Positions 43,583 through 56,650 of a stretch of DNA of 64,000 nt are shown in pieces (position 1 is the stretch's first letter; the number at the start of each line of letters is the position of its first letter). A program made the translations under genes and the position numbers. This DNA is from Blakeslea trispora. Its lineage: Eukaryota; Mucoromycota; Mucoromycetes; Mucorales; Choanephoraceae. Under the pieces are notes generated by a model. It had not been told where the DNA came from and ran no database searches. It was given only the letters and a program-made list of their open reading frames with translations. The stretch spans positions 186,001 to 250,000 of the forward strand of contig JAIWNE010000020.1 of NCBI GenBank assembly GCA_025331445.1. Direction: 5' to 3'.

Positions 43583-46465
43583 CAATCACCAAGGTATCGG
43601 CTGCAATCTATTCCACGGCCCTTTTTCTTTCTTTCTTTCTTTCCTTCTTTTAGCCGGTGCAACATCTACTTTTAGCTGTTAAGCCTGAGTGTTGATTGGA
43701 GGCTTAGACACGGAAGGTAGACACGGAAGATGGACACGGAAGATAGACAGACTCTCAGTAACAGGAATAGCGTGTTTAGTCAGCAAGCATACAGCATCAG
43801 AGAGTTGAGGGTCAAGCTGTAGAATGAAGGATTGGATTGAGGTTGCTCAAGAAACAAGTGGAGAAAGAGCAGAGGAAAAAGAAGACGAAAAAGAAGATAG
43901 AGATAGCCGGTACAACGAGCGATACAGTATCCTGTTGTATTGCATTGCACGATGGAGAAAGAGAGGAAGAGGAAGTTGATAGATGGTCCAAAGGATGGCT
44001 GAATCATCTCAGTATAAGTTAACTCTGTCTGCGGTACCTTATATCGATGTACAATTAGTTATGAAATGCGGTGGAGAAGAAAGACGAGGAGCATATGAGG
44101 AACATTTGAGGAGGATGCAGCACAGCCAAGTGATGAGGAAGGCTTTTGTTCAAGTAGTTTGACAGCATGTGATTGCAGCCCCGGTGAATATGCCGGATAC
44201 GGATACGGATACAATTCCGTGATCAAATGTACTGATGAGAGCAACAAAGAGCTATCAGAGTATCGTACATGCTGCAATGAGTACAGATTGGTCTGAGTCT
44301 ATGGGGGTGGGGGTGGGATGACAGAGCATGTAAAGCAGATATGACATACGTTTCATTCATTCAAGAGACGAGAAGATATCTGAGCAGAAGATTGAAACAA
44401 TGTTTACACTTTAGACTTTCGATCTCGGAGTAAAGTCATACAGTTTCTGGTTTAATCTCAAACAGTTATCTGGCGGTTCGTCCGCTAAACACAAATCATC
44501 AAACAAATGCTGATACCTTTTTGAACCAGTTGTAAGGAAAAGAAAAGGTTAAAAACCCTTGATGGATAATGCCATTTGATTGATTGGAAGGCGATCAGTC
44601 TCGTTCAATTTACCCTGGAATAGATATATATTTATATATTCTGTTCGAACAAAAATGCAATCACCATAAATACAGATTTGAAGTATTTCCCAAGTTTTTT
44701 TTTTAAATCATCTTAACTGAATTTAGTCCACTAACAAGGAATTTTATTAGCATAAATCTTTTGGTAAAGTTATACCGCAATATGCTTGAGTCGTTTCATT
44801 TTCAGATTTTGCAAGTACGTCTTTCTCATGCACAAAGTGTTTACAGAACTGCTTAGTTTCTTCTTCAAGCTCCTGCTCTAAGGAGCTAGTTTAGTGCCCA
44901 CATACAATTTTCAAGAGAATCAGCGTCAACATGATCTCACAAGATTTTCAGGATCCAGTAGCTCAAGTTTTTAGGTAGAAGGAAAGCGAGCACTTTTTTT
45001 TTTTAGCAAGAGTGATTTCAAGTTATAGTGCTTGCTAGATTTCCTGCTCTGTCCCTTCTAAAAGGGAATAGACTTCAATCTTTACACATCTTTGGATTAG
45101 AGGTATCCAAAAAAACTCCTTGATTAGAGTTGTTTGACCATTCGTGTTTTTCTTTGATGTTCAGTTAGGCTTCTGAGTCTGAGAGTCTTATTCTAAAAAG
45201 TTGATCGTCTCATATTGGTTTTCAGTCAGATAGATGGTTACCCTTCTACATCGAATCAATTAGCTTTGCCATCATTAGTTTGTCTTTTTATGATTCTTTT
45301 CTTTTGTTAGCAACTATTGAGGTCATTTTAAAGGAAAAGAAGCAAATAGATGTAGCTATATGTTAAGCATAGTTGTCATAGTTTTTATTCAGTTGCCCTG
45401 TTCACAATGTCACGGTCTCAGATGAGATTGACTGGCTGGAGTAAGCTGTATGGTGTAACCTTCCCTCAAAAAAGAAAATTCGAGGTTACACTGTAGTTTC
45501 TATTGTTTCTTTTCTTCTTGTACCACCAGAAAAAAAAGAAGCACTTTGTTGATGCTGACAAGGTTTAGCTTTCAAAAACAAAGTTTCAGAGGCAAACAAT
45601 TGTTTCGATTAGTAAAGCATCTTAATTGAAAGTTCAAATTGCTGCAAATAAACAATAGATTTGATTGTTCCCCTCCTCTTCTTTTTTTTTCTAATCCGAT
45701 GTAAGCTGCTAAATATAGAACATCTGTCAGAAACAAATTAATTTTACTGGTAAACCGTAAACGCATTGGGCTTATGAATTTCACTCGAGAAACATTGATT
45801 TAATCTGATAAAAAAATAAGAAGAAAAAGCATACCTTCAATATAATATTGAGCTCTATGAAACAATGCTAGAGACGCAACAAACAACTTTGCAGAAGCCA
45901 ATTTCTTTTTTTTATCTTTTCTTTGGTCATCATGCCATTGTTTTTCATTCATTTGTATTTTGGTCTGAATACAGAAATTGAAAAAAAAATCCAAGCCTGA
46001 CATGTCTACCGGGATTGACGTAGCCATACAGGAATACTTTTAACTTTTTTCCTTTTTTGTCATCTTCCTTTGTCAAGGACACAATCAATTTAGGGTAGCG
46101 AAGCTTATCTGAGATATTTGCGTCAAGAGATGTAACTGTGCTGATTATGGCTCAATATACATGGCAATGTAATACCCGGTTTAAGCACTATCCAATCGCT
46201 CTGCGTAAAAACCTCGTTTGACGAATACTTGAATAACTCAAATTTGCTGTTTGATCTACATTTGTAAAGTAAAGAGTTTCCTTTTTGCTAGTTTGTACTA
46301 CTTGAGGATGGGTACTTTTCAAAAAGGAAAAACGAAACCCAGATCACAACAAAGTGATACAGTGTCTATCTTCAACTCAAAATGTGTCAGATCAATCAGT
46401 TATATATAGTATATTCTATTTTTTTTTCTTTTCATTTACTAAAGTCTTATTGTTTTATCAAAGCT
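43583..46465. other. Noncoding region with several short tandem repeats
   Basis: No supported gene. It contains three copies of a 13-bp AGACACGGAAG(A/G)T-type unit (43706-43746), three CGGATA units (44194-44211) and a GGGGGTGGGGGTGGG run (44304-44318). A 75-codon minus-strand frame at 45800-46027 ends in a plausible splice donor but has no recognised partner exon. Confidence 0.4.
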
Positions 46466-47101
46466 ATGAAAGAAACCAGGGCTTTTTGTTGCTTACTGTA
46501 TTTTACTATTGTCCTTAAAGTGGCAGCATATACAACCGTGCAGCCCTCTATATCATCAGCAGGTAACATTCCTTGATTGTTTCTTGATTTATTCAACCGA
46601 TTTATCTTTTCTTCTTTGCCAGATTGTGCAAACCTGTCAAACAAGGTCTACTGTTTTCCAAGATGTTTCATTAACGCCTCATGCTATGATGACATTTATG
46701 TGTTTGATATAAGCAAGAACTTTGGAAAGCCTTTGAGCAACTTGGCAAATATATGGGAAGCCATAAAACCTGCTTCCAACGGAATTTCGTTTGGCAAACG
46801 TAATGATCCTCAAACTATAGCGTTACCTGACGGTAAAAGCTTTTTTGTTCAAGGTGGTTATGACGCAAAGACTTCAGGCAGCATAAACAAAACCATAGTT
46901 TATAATGCAGAGACTAACGCTTGGAGCGCAAGACCTAATTATTACGAAGGTCCAAATGGTGGTGACAGACAGATGTACGTACTTTCAGTTTTCATAGCAA
47001 AAAAAAAAAAAAAAATTCACTTCTTTTTTTAGTTTTTCGGCAACTGGCACCTATGTGGGCCATCTGAACAGTATTGTTTTCTATGGTGGTAGTCAACAGT
47101 A

Positions 47102-47190
<89 letters not shown>

Positions 47191-48627
47191 GGTTATAAAT
47201 TGTATTTGCTAACGATATTTTTTAGGCACGTTCAGAACGGCACAGACTATATCTTAGCAGATGGTACAAGAATCCCAGATGTAACATTTACCAACATAAA
47301 TGACGAAATAGTCAGTACTGTAGGCTTTTACTACCTGACCATGTTCAACATCAATACCAATGTAAACAAAATACACTAGCTCATGTAAATTGTAAGGCTA
47401 ACCTTTCTTAATGATAGAGCTGGAGTGTAATTACACAGAATAGACCTATCCTTCATTTTTCGTCTCAGACATCTATATTTGTTCCATTCAATAACAAGAT
47501 TCTTTATTTTGGCGGACAATATCGCAATACAAGTGATAACGATTTGGTGTATGTCAATATGAAATCTACTCCTACCTATGATACTGTGTATGGTCTTTGG
47601 TCTATTGTTGATTCTGCTGGCAGTTTATATCCATCTCAGAGAATTTGGCATACAACCACATTATGTAATTATCTGAAACAATAAGAAAAAGCAATATTTG
47701 TCAAAGCGCTCAGCATCTAACTCTTTTACTTCATCTATAGTGCATGATGAATACACTATTCTCTTATATGGTGGAGTATATCAAGAAAACAGCGACCAAC
47801 CAGAAATAGCATCAGATTATTGCTACACCTATAATGCTAAAACGAACATATGGGCACGCCAAACTTTCAACGCTTCAGTTAGTACATCTCTCCAAAGATA
47901 TTTACATTCGGGTAAGCCAATTAAATCTTTTTTTTTCTAGAGAGTCATGTTGAATTAATTTTGTTTTTCATACTAGCTGTCTTCATCGACAACTCCACTC
48001 TAGGGATTTTCTTTGGCATGGATGGCACTTCATCTACTAAAGACTTACTTCTTTTGGATGTTAGAGATGTCAATCGGATTTCTATTGCAGATACCTATCC
48101 ACTCCGCAACACTCCTAAAGCATCAGGTATCAACACGACCCAACCAGATAGTTCCGGACCCAGCAAAAGCACTGGTATAAGTATTGGTGTTGGTATCTCT
48201 TGTGTAAGTTGTTATATAGCAGAAACACAGAAAAAGAAGAATTTTATTTTAACATATCTTAAAACAGGGCGTAGCAGTGCTTATGGCTGCTATTTTCTTT
48301 TATATCTATCGAAGAAGAAAGCAAAAATCAAACAATCAAACAATTCAGGCATCAAACCAGACCGATCCACATGATCAAGCACAGATGCTTGAGGTTGATT
48401 GGGATAGAATTGATCAACAATACTGCAGTCAATCAAATTCTTTACATCAACCTATTCAAACAACAACTCAACCACAAGTAGTAGCACAGGCACCTGATGA
48501 GCGTCTTTTACCTGAGCATTCTAACCCCCCTACTGTATATCTAAAGTTGCTGCCAAACAATTCCGAACAGAACAAAGCGTCTAAGCCAGCTGTACTTTGC
48601 ACAAAGCCAGATTTGGCTGATGAATAA
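46466..48627 (+). CDS. Kelch-propeller type I membrane protein, 8 exons, 551 aa
   Basis: Exons: 46466-46562, 46623-46974, 47033-47098, 47226-47361, 47418-47664, 47741-47911, 47977-48203, 48268-48627. A signal peptide (MKETRAFCCLLYFTIVLKVA) leads into a beta-propeller with kelch-type strands (DGKSFFVQGGYDAKT, IVFYGGS, KILYFGGQYRNTS, TILLYGGVYQEN, DNSTLGIFFGMDG), each with the GG or G-x-hydrophobic pattern. One membrane segment (about 423-445) is followed by a basic stop (YRRRKQKS) and a Gln/Asn/Pro-rich cytosolic tail. Extracellular kelch proteins of this layout are expanded in Mucoromycota; ligand and role are unknown. Intron 3 carries a long (GA)n run. Confidence 0.8.
47104..47187. repeat. 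(GA)n microsatellite inside an intron
   Basis: About 42 GA units just downstream of the 5' splice site (GTAAGT at 47099) of intron 3 of the kelch gene. The purine run occupies most of the intron, so repeat-length change could affect splicing. Confidence 0.95.
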
Positions 48628-48921
48628 TTCCTTCGTGTCTTTCTATAGAGCTTTTCTTTTATATATTTGTATATTAATTTTTGCAGCATTTTGTCCTTTT
48701 TTTATTATTACTATTAAAACTTTTCTTTGGTTCGAATTTCTTTTCCTACCATTGGAAGACAGATGCTAAAAGTCTACTTTGTGTAAAATAGCACTAGAGG
48801 ATAAATTTGAATGCTTGTTTGCATATCAAAATCTTGGTGACACTTTTATTTTTTTATTTTTTTCTTTACTAACCCTTTTTTTTTGTACCTTAAAAATTCA
48901 AAGATAATACTTTTTAAAGCC

Positions 48922-50321
48922 ATGATAAAGTGGAATTGGAGCTTTATAGTATCCATCATATTGTATGTTGTTGCAGTCTACTGCGACGAAGAACAATTAG
49001 AGGGCTTCTTTAGTCAGAGCGGACATACTAACAATTGGGCTGTATTAGTAAATAGTAACATATCATTATAAACCTAACAATATATACATGCTTACTCGTA
49101 TTATGTTTGCAGGTGTGTACCTCTCGCTTTTGGTTCAATTACCGTCATGTAGCCAACACACTTAGCATGTATCGAACAGTAAAGCGACTCGGTATTCCAG
49201 ACTCCAACATCATTCTTATGTTGGCTGATGACGTCTCTTGCAATCCACGCAACAAATTCCCGGCTACTGTCTATAACAATGCTAATCGCTTTTTGGATCT
49301 CTATGGTGATAATGTCGAAGTTGACTATCGAGGCTACGAGGTGACCGTAGAGAATTTCATTCGTATGCTGACTGGCCGTGTCTCGCCTGATACCCCACGT
49401 TCCAAACGACTCTTGTCTGATGATCGATCCAACATTCTTGTATACATGACGGGTCATGGAGGAGACGAGTTCCTCAAATTTCAAGATGCCGAAGAGATTA
49501 GCGCCTATGATTTAGCTGATGCCTTTAAACAGATGTCTGAAAAGAAACGCTATAATGAAATCCTATTCATGATTGATACCTGTCAAGCCAACACAATGTA
49601 CAGCAAAATCAACTCGACCAACATTTTAGCGACAGGCAGTAGCGAATTGGACGAAAGTTCTTATTCTGTATGTTGGTCGCATTTGTTCTCTTCCTACACT
49701 GTAATTTAAGCTTACTCTTTTTCGTTTACATGTATAGCATCATACAAGCTATGATATTGGAGTTGCTGTGATTGATAGTTTTACCTATTACAACCTTGAA
49801 TTCTTGGAGAATATTGACATGACAAGTGACAAGACATTAAAAGATCTTGTAAGTAGTGCCCTATATCTCAAAAGCGAGGTACATAACATAACTTTGGATA
49901 GTTTGATACATATGATCCAGTAAAAATTGCTTCTCATCCGGGCATTCGCTCGGATCTATTTAACCGCCCTCTAGATAAAGTCAAAGTGACGGACTTTTTT
50001 GGCAATGTTCAAAATGTTGAATTGACAAAGAGTAGATACCCTCTTTTGACTGATGTAAGATAATCATAAGGCCTCAGGCATTTATTTTTTCTACCGCTAA
50101 GGCTCTATATCATTTTAGGCTGTGCAGCAAGAAGAAACACCTCGTCTAAAGAAATCTCTTGAGATTCAATCAAAAAACTCAACTGGACAATCAAAACAAG
50201 CTATTCGTCATGATTCATTCTTGGTGGAAAAAAAATCAAGCTTTCTTCTTTATTGCAGTCCTCCATAGGCATTTTGTCTATAGTTGGTATAAGCTACATA
50301 ATTCAAAAGACACTTGCTTAA
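48922..50321 (+). CDS. GPI8: GPI-anchor transamidase catalytic subunit Gpi8/PIG-K
   Basis: Exons: 48922-49047, 49113-49667, 49738-49848, 49902-50054, 50119-50223 and probably 50259-50321. An N-terminal signal precedes [20 protein letters not shown], the Gpi8 signature; [15 protein letters not shown] and [11 protein letters not shown] also match. The caspase-like catalytic pair is present: His in [10 protein letters not shown] (about H157) and Cys in MIDTCQAN (about C199). The enzyme cleaves the C-terminal signal of precursor proteins in the ER lumen and attaches the GPI anchor. If the last 35-nt intron is not removed, the frame stops at 50268 without a membrane anchor (364 aa); removing it adds [17 protein letters not shown], a fitting C-terminal membrane segment. 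Confidence 0.92.
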
Positions 50322-50425
50322 ATTAAAAAAAAATATCAAAACATTTCAATTCTATCATTATCAGTAGGGCAGTAAATCTAGTTGAATGCTTAGATGAGTT
50401 CCTTTATGATTCTCGGTTTCCTTGT

Positions 50426-51917
50426 TCATACCTGTTCATCTGGATCAAAGGAGAGTCGAGACTGTCTTGTGTCTCTCTTTAAGAACAGTTGGTTCCACAA
50501 GGATTTGGCGATCCATTGATGGCCATAAAGAGAAGGATGGAAACAATCTAGATTACTATTAAAATACAATTAGAGTATTGGGAGAAAACGACCCAATGTC
50601 AATTACCTTAGTGCGTCAATTGGCATGGATGAAAAGTCAAATGAGGCAGGCGTAAACATGATGCCGAATGTTGATTTTGGCTTTGGCTTATATCGCTTTG
50701 CAATCTCTTGTAACTTTTCGTCGTATTCTATCAATCGTTATACAAACAATTTATCAAGACTCTGTTTGCTTTACTCACCTGCTGCAAACAGATCCATCTG
50801 AGCTATTGTATCTTTGTCTTTCAGACCATCGCATGGCTGCTTAAATAGCCCATGACGACAATGACTCATTTTCCCCAAAGTCATTTTGCTGATATCGCTC
50901 AGCCTGAGCATGCCAACTAGTCAAAGATACTTTAGTTGTTTTGAAAACAAGGGCATGCAAAAATTAACCTAACTTACTGATATTAACGAGTACATAAGGC
51001 ACCTCTTTTCGAATACGCTCAACAGCTGCTTCAACGTATTTAGCATAGCTTAAAGGAGTGGTGTACTGGGAAAATTCAATATCATTAGCTCGACAAAGAT
51101 CATTGCCTATGAAACAAAAACCAAGTCAATTTCATAGCATCTATATGTTTTTATATATAGCTTTGGCTTCCTGTGCAAAAAAAAGAAAGAAAGGATCTAC
51201 ATACTGCCAATATGAATGTGAATCAATTTCCAATCGCTTTCATGAGAAGTTGATTCCTTTAATTCTATACAATTTAAACATCAAACGTGCAGTATGAATG
51301 GTCACTCCTTTGACTTACTAGGAATTAAATAGTCTAGTTCGGACTCAAGGTTCATGGCCATTGCACCTGTACTAGCAGCATTCAAATGATCCTGAGGTGG
51401 ATGGACTATAAGAAGGTGAACAGATGATTACTAAAGAAACCCAAGTTATAATAACAAGCCAATTTACAATGCAAGTCAAATCTGCCTTTCACATAGCTCA
51501 AGATGTGATTTCTGATAGACGGGCCAATTAATCTAGGGTTGTATTTTCTCATAAAGTTTGCTACCGTAATGGCGTCTTTATCTCCACCCATGATGTAGCT
51601 CTCACCACGAAACTCAGTCAGTGTGTTCATACTTAGAAATCCAAACAGTCGATCGGGAATATTGCGAATACCGTAACCAGCCATAATGCTATGCTTCATT
51701 TAGTAAGATACAAAGGAAGGATCAAAGGATAAATGATGTTGTACCTATCTCCTAAAGCTGCCATCACTTTGATGTCATCAATTCGAAGATCAGTTACTCC
51801 TTGAACAGGTTTATCTCGAGGCAAAAGTGCTGGACAATCTGATATATGAGATACATTAAGTGCTGTAGCAAATGTCAGCCAGGTTGAGACAAGCAAAACA
51901 CACTTTGAAAGCTGCAT
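50426..51917 (-). CDS. Secreted GDSL-family phospholipase-B-like lipase, 8 exons, 352 aa
   Basis: Exons: 51917-51745, 51688-51468, 51405-51319, 51264-51205, 51106-50978, 50916-50779, 50727-50607, 50555-50426; all phases join. A signal peptide (CVLLVSTWLTFATALN) is followed by the GDSL block VMAALGDSIMAGYG (Ser58), split by intron 1. Then come EFRGESYIMGG, the HIGSNDLC block that supplies the oxyanion Asn, and LDCFHPSLYGHQWIA with the catalytic Asp and His. This is the arrangement of PLB1-type GDSL phospholipases. It likely hydrolyses acyl esters outside the cell or in the secretory path; the substrate is inferred. The gene ends 104 bp from the convergent GPI8 stop. Confidence 0.88.
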
Positions 51918-52695
51918 AAAACAAATAAATAAAGAAAACGCTGCTTATCGAAAAAAAGAAAGGGAGAAGAGAGAAGTAGAGTTTGATCATCATTTGCTTT
52001 CGCAATAATAAGTCTATTATTTGGATGTCTGGAATGCTATAAATAGTTGTGTATTGTCACCTACATGGCATATACAAACAAGCAATCAATAAATTAAATA
52101 AAGCGCGACTTGAAAGCGGTCTCTTTTTTTTTTTTTTTTTGAAGAATTCATCTACACTTATTAATGAGCCGCTTATATGTTAGCAACAAGACTATCAAAA
52201 GTGGAAGAACACAAAGAAAATTTGATGATTTAAATCGATTTGTCACAACAGATTCTTTTGCTCTTTGAATCTTTCCAAAGATACTGATGGATTATGCTTC
52301 TTTAGGGTTAAACTATACTTCTAGCTATCAATACTACAAAAGCGATCTCATCCATGCCCCTGTCTACATCAGGAGTAGACAAATGAATAGCCTCTGCTTG
52401 AGAAAAGACTATTATCTCTATAAATGTTGAGACAAAAACAAATGAGTTTTATCTTCATTTTCTGGATTTAAATATGGTAATGATCCAGATGATATAGCAA
52501 CCTTAGACGAGCAATGCTATATTTTGACTGATGTCGTTGATTTTGCGATACATCCATCTCCTTTGACATTTGGTTCATGCAACATGTTACACAGAACATT
52601 GAATTTATGTAATTCATTTAATGCTAGCGCGAAATGATTAAAAATCAAGCCAATTCTTATTGTTCCTATTATTATTGTTTTTTCTCGAAAAAAAA
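51918..52695. other. Divergent intergenic region
   Basis: No gene seen between the lipase and the TMCO4-like gene. AT-rich, with an 18-bp T run near 52123-52140. Confidence 0.5.
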
Positions 52696-54598
52696 ATGGA
52701 AGAACCTATTGTCAAACTGTCAAGAAAAGAATGGACGCACAAACAATGCATTGGCGTTGCCCGATTGGCAGCACAGGCGTTAACCGAAACCGAGTCACTT
52801 TTAACACAAACATGGTCTGAAAATTGGTGGGCTAGACTGCTTGAATACCTCGAGTTGACTCAACTAGAGCTCGAATCACACGCGATCACTTGTTCAGATG
52901 CCGTCGAAATCCTTAGCAACGAGCAGCGGGATATTCGTGTTGAAGTCTTGTCTGATTTGCTTGCTCTTGCCTTGCACATTACACCTACTGCCTTGAAAGA
53001 GGATGCCAAGAAGAGTAAAGCAAAACATGTGATGTTGTATGATGCCAAGTCAAAACGATTCTTGCTTCAACTGGAGAAATGCTTGAGACTGACGCCAGGC
53101 GATCTAGGATCAGTTGAAAAGAACATTGCACAACAAATGTATTATAGTATGCTTGAGCAACAGGAAAAGAGTGACGACTCAACTGTTCAGAGCAACATGG
53201 ATTTATCTGCACACAAAGCACTTTCTGACTCGAACAAAAAGAAGCAAGCATTAAGATGGTTAGCCACAGGTGCTGGTGTGATTGGAGGTGGTGCAGTGAT
53301 TGGTAAGACTGGATTCTTTTTATTTTGTTATAAAAGGCTGTGTTTGTACTGACATGTCATATTTTGGGAAAAGCTTTGACTGGTGGTTTGGCTGCACCCT
53401 TAATTGGCTCTATACTAGCAGGTGCAGGCATGTCATTTTTTGCAACGGCCGGAGGTGTCACGTTGGTAACAAGTTTATTCGGATTGACAGGCGGTGGATT
53501 GACAGGCTGGAAGATGCACAAACGAGTCAAAGGTCTTGAGCAATTTGAATTTAAGCAGATCCTAAACGATCCTGACTTGCCTCCTATACCTGCTCTCCAT
53601 TGCACCATTTGTGTATCGGGCTTCTTGTTGGAATCAAAAGAAGAGACCAAGGTGATTTTTCTTTTGTTCTTTGTCAACAGTCAAGATGTATTTAACATTT
53701 TCAGGATTCTATAATAGACACCTTGGGAACTAGCGTTCGAAAAGAACAGAAGTCATGATGAGGTATTTTGCTTAGAGTACGAGACGGACGAACTCTTGAA
53801 TCTAGGATATTCCTTCAAGAAGTTTGTAAGGGATTCAGCTATAAGGTATGCGGGCATGGAAATGGCTAAACAGACTGTATTAAAGGCATTTTTTGGTAAT
53901 TCAAAACGATAAAAAGAAGACGTATGCGCCCTCTTTTAACTCTTTTCCTTATTTTCTATAGCTGCTGTCACATTACCCGCCACCATTTTAAAGATGGCTG
54001 ATGTTATTGATAACCCATGGCAAGTAGTAGTCAACAGATCAAGAATAGCTGGCAACTGTAAGGGCATACTGATTTGCATGAATCTATGATAAACCTAATC
54101 GTGTACGTATTTTCAAATAATAATAGTATTAGCAGACATACTACAAGAAAGAGTTCAAGGAAGTAGACCTTGTAGCTTGGTAGGATAATCTACATATCAT
54201 CCACTAGAACAAGCGATTAATAGGTTTGTCTTCTGTAGGTTGCCTATAGTTGTGGTTCTCTCGTTGTTTGGCATTGTTTATTAGAGCTCAACAAGAGAGG
54301 TCTTCATGGACTTGTGGACAATGTAGTTATTATGGGTGCTCCTATCTCTATTGAAGAAACTCAGGAATGGCAAGATGCACTCAGTGTTGTATCCGGGCGA
54401 TTTGTGAATTGTTATTCAGAGAGTGATTGGGTTCTGGCCTATGTCTATCGATTGCATTCGCTTACTACAAATGTAGCTGGTTTAGAGCCAGTGATCAATG
54501 TAAGCAATCGCATTGAAAACATAATGGTAGAAATTGATGGTCATACAAAATATCCTGGTGCTGTAAAAGAAGTATTGGATCTCATCAGGCTTGAATAA
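52696..54598 (+). CDS. TMCO4/DUF726 membrane-associated alpha/beta hydrolase, 6 exons, 523 aa
   Basis: Exons: 52696-53302, 53374-53651, 53718-53895, 53962-54057, 54127-54179, 54239-54598. The middle holds a Gly/Ala-rich hydrophobic block (GAGVIGGGAVIGALTGGLAA, PLIGSILAGAGMSFF, LFGLTGGGLTGWKM) typical of TMCO4/Mil1-like proteins. DUF726 follows: EVFCLEYETDELLNLG, FVRDSAIRYAGMEMAKQTVL, ADVIDNPWQVVVNRS, and the nucleophile elbow SLVAYSCGSLVVWHCLLELN, then VIMGAPISI. The usual G-x-S-x-G is A-Y-S-C-G here. The yeast relative Mil1 binds the adaptor AP-1. A role in membrane traffic or lipid cleavage is inferred. Confidence 0.88.
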
Positions 54599-54765
54599 AG
54601 TAAATGTTATGATCAAGCCTAAAGAGATACTGCACATCATCCATTTGGTTTTTTTATTATTATTATTGTCCATCTATTTCCAGACATAAAGAGTAATCAC
54701 TGTTTTTTTTTTAAAAAGTGAGGTCGCTGGATATGTGGGCGGCCTATAAAAAACAAAGAATACAA

Positions 54766-56341
54766 TCAAAAGATGCCACAGGTTAAGATAGACTTGAATT
54801 TTCGCCAACTAGAGTTGGTTTTTCTTTGAGTGAAATTAATCTTACAGTCATCAATTTTAGACATTGAGGTGCCATAGTCTGATTGTCGCCTTTTCATTGG
54901 CATGGGTTGAGTTGCTGAAGCCAAATTTATTATGTCTTGATGAGGTGGTAACAAAGGTGGTGCTTCCAGCATGAGGGGCTTGTTCTTTTCTTTCGCTTCT
55001 TTCTTGGCTTTTATTTTATTTTGCCAATCTTCTTTGTTCAATTCAATCCAATCGTAAATACCATCATTTTCCTGTTGAATGTCTCGAAGGATTTCATAAA
55101 AAAGCTTGCGCATCCAATCATAATCAGGTGTTTCGTCAAATCCCAATTTACGTGTGTACTGAATGTATTTCACTAATTGATCTAGATAGAGTGAAGAGAA
55201 TCAAAACCAAGTGAGGGTTAGATCTAGATTGTCAAACTAACAAATACACATGTTTGACTATCATTCTTTTTTTTTTTACTTGGGTAGGTTTCGCAAAGGG
55301 ACTGAATAGGAGTGGATTGCTTCTTTTCACCTATTTTTTCATACTTGAGTCTATTCGTAGCCGCTTTGATGCCTTGCCAAGGTAAAGATCCTCTCAAGAA
55401 ATACAAGAATACGTGACCCAAAGCCTCCAAGTCATCTCGACGAGATTGCTCTAAAGGAGGGTGTGTGTGTGTATATGGATCAGCAGGGTGAAGAGTCTTT
55501 ACCCTTTCTAATTCATCTCTATCATTTACCTCTTCCCAAATGCGTATTGATGCTCATGTACCTTGCTGTTCCAGACAGATTCTTCTGTTCTTGATAAGGT
55601 ATATGCCTTTTCGTCATCTTGTCACGGTACAGTTTGGCCATACCGAAATCAATGACAAATATCTGATCTTCCTTGTCAGTACCTGGTAAGCCAACAAGAA
55701 AGTTGTCGGGTTTAATGTCTCGATAGATTAAATCTCTTTCATGAATCGATTGTATTCTGGAGATCTAAAAAAAAAGAAGCAATATGGATCATCGAACGAT
55801 ATATTTTGAATGATGAAAAGAATTGATTTTACCATTTGAATGGCAAGCATTGCTACAGTCTTGACTGAGAATTGTCTTCCACATAAATCAAACAGCTCTT
55901 CTAAGCTTGGGCCTAACAAATCCATTACCAAAGTATGATGCATATCATTTTGGCCTAAATAATAGACATTTGGTACTCCGACTGTGTCCCCCCAAAAAAG
56001 AAAGATTAGATAGAAAAAAAAACATATGATTTTTTTTTTGCTTCTTTTTCGTATACCTGATCCAAACATAATTTTATACGCGCTATATTCATCTTTCAAT
56101 TGAAGCGCCTCGCTTGATTTTGGTTCAAATTTGATAGCCACTTGTTGGTTTGTTAACAAGTCGATGCCTTTTTCAAATAAATGATTTAAGTTGGCGATTT
56201 AAAATCTTTCTTTTGTTTCATTTAAGCACCTTCAAAAATGACACCAAAACTTCCTTCTCCCAATTTTTTGCCTACTTTGAAGTGACCACCAACAATTGTG
56301 TCTGTAATGTTTTCAAGTGAAGAAGGTGCTTGATTAGTCAT
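54766..56341 (-). CDS. Casein kinase 1 family protein kinase with CAAX-like end, 6 exons, 397 aa
   Basis: Exons: 56341-56230, 56167-56057, 55981-55833, 55764-55530, 55450-55280, 55181-54766. The domain starts [20 protein letters not shown] (glycine loop 28-33), then QQVAIKFEP (Lys), [43 protein letters not shown] (CK1 has SIN in place of APE), and [13 protein letters not shown]. All are CK1 hallmarks. The C-terminal tail is basic and ends CGIF, a possible CAAX prenylation box, where plasma-membrane CK1s such as Yck1/2 end in a palmitoylated Cys-Cys. Membrane anchoring is therefore likely. The stop is 168 bp from the convergent TMCO4-like gene. Confidence 0.92.
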
Positions 56342-56650
56342 CGCGTTTTCTTGAATTTCAACAGAAAAAGAAAAGCAAAATAGAAAAGTGATAATTTTTT
56401 TCCCTTAAAAAAGCATAACCATTCAGTTTCAGAACATGTTTGCATGAATTTTTTTTCTGCTAAAAAGTGGCCCTGAAAAAAACAACTAAAAATAGCCGTC
56501 AAAATAAAGTGTTTAATTTCTCTCTTCAAGGCCCTTATTATCATCGATCTATACAATCATCATAATGAAAGGAGAACGCTTTGCGCACCTACTCTTTCAA
56601 ATACATTCCATTTATTACACTCTCTTTTTTTTTACAGTTTGAATACAAGT

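Noticed and set aside
43420..43682. Poly-Cys, poly-Val and poly-Leu frames
   Set aside because: They come from the GTT microsatellite.
45453..45491. Inverted repeat GTGTAACCT...AGGTTACAC
   Set aside because: A 9-bp stem with a 21-nt loop is expected by chance in this length of DNA, and no gene end lies near it.
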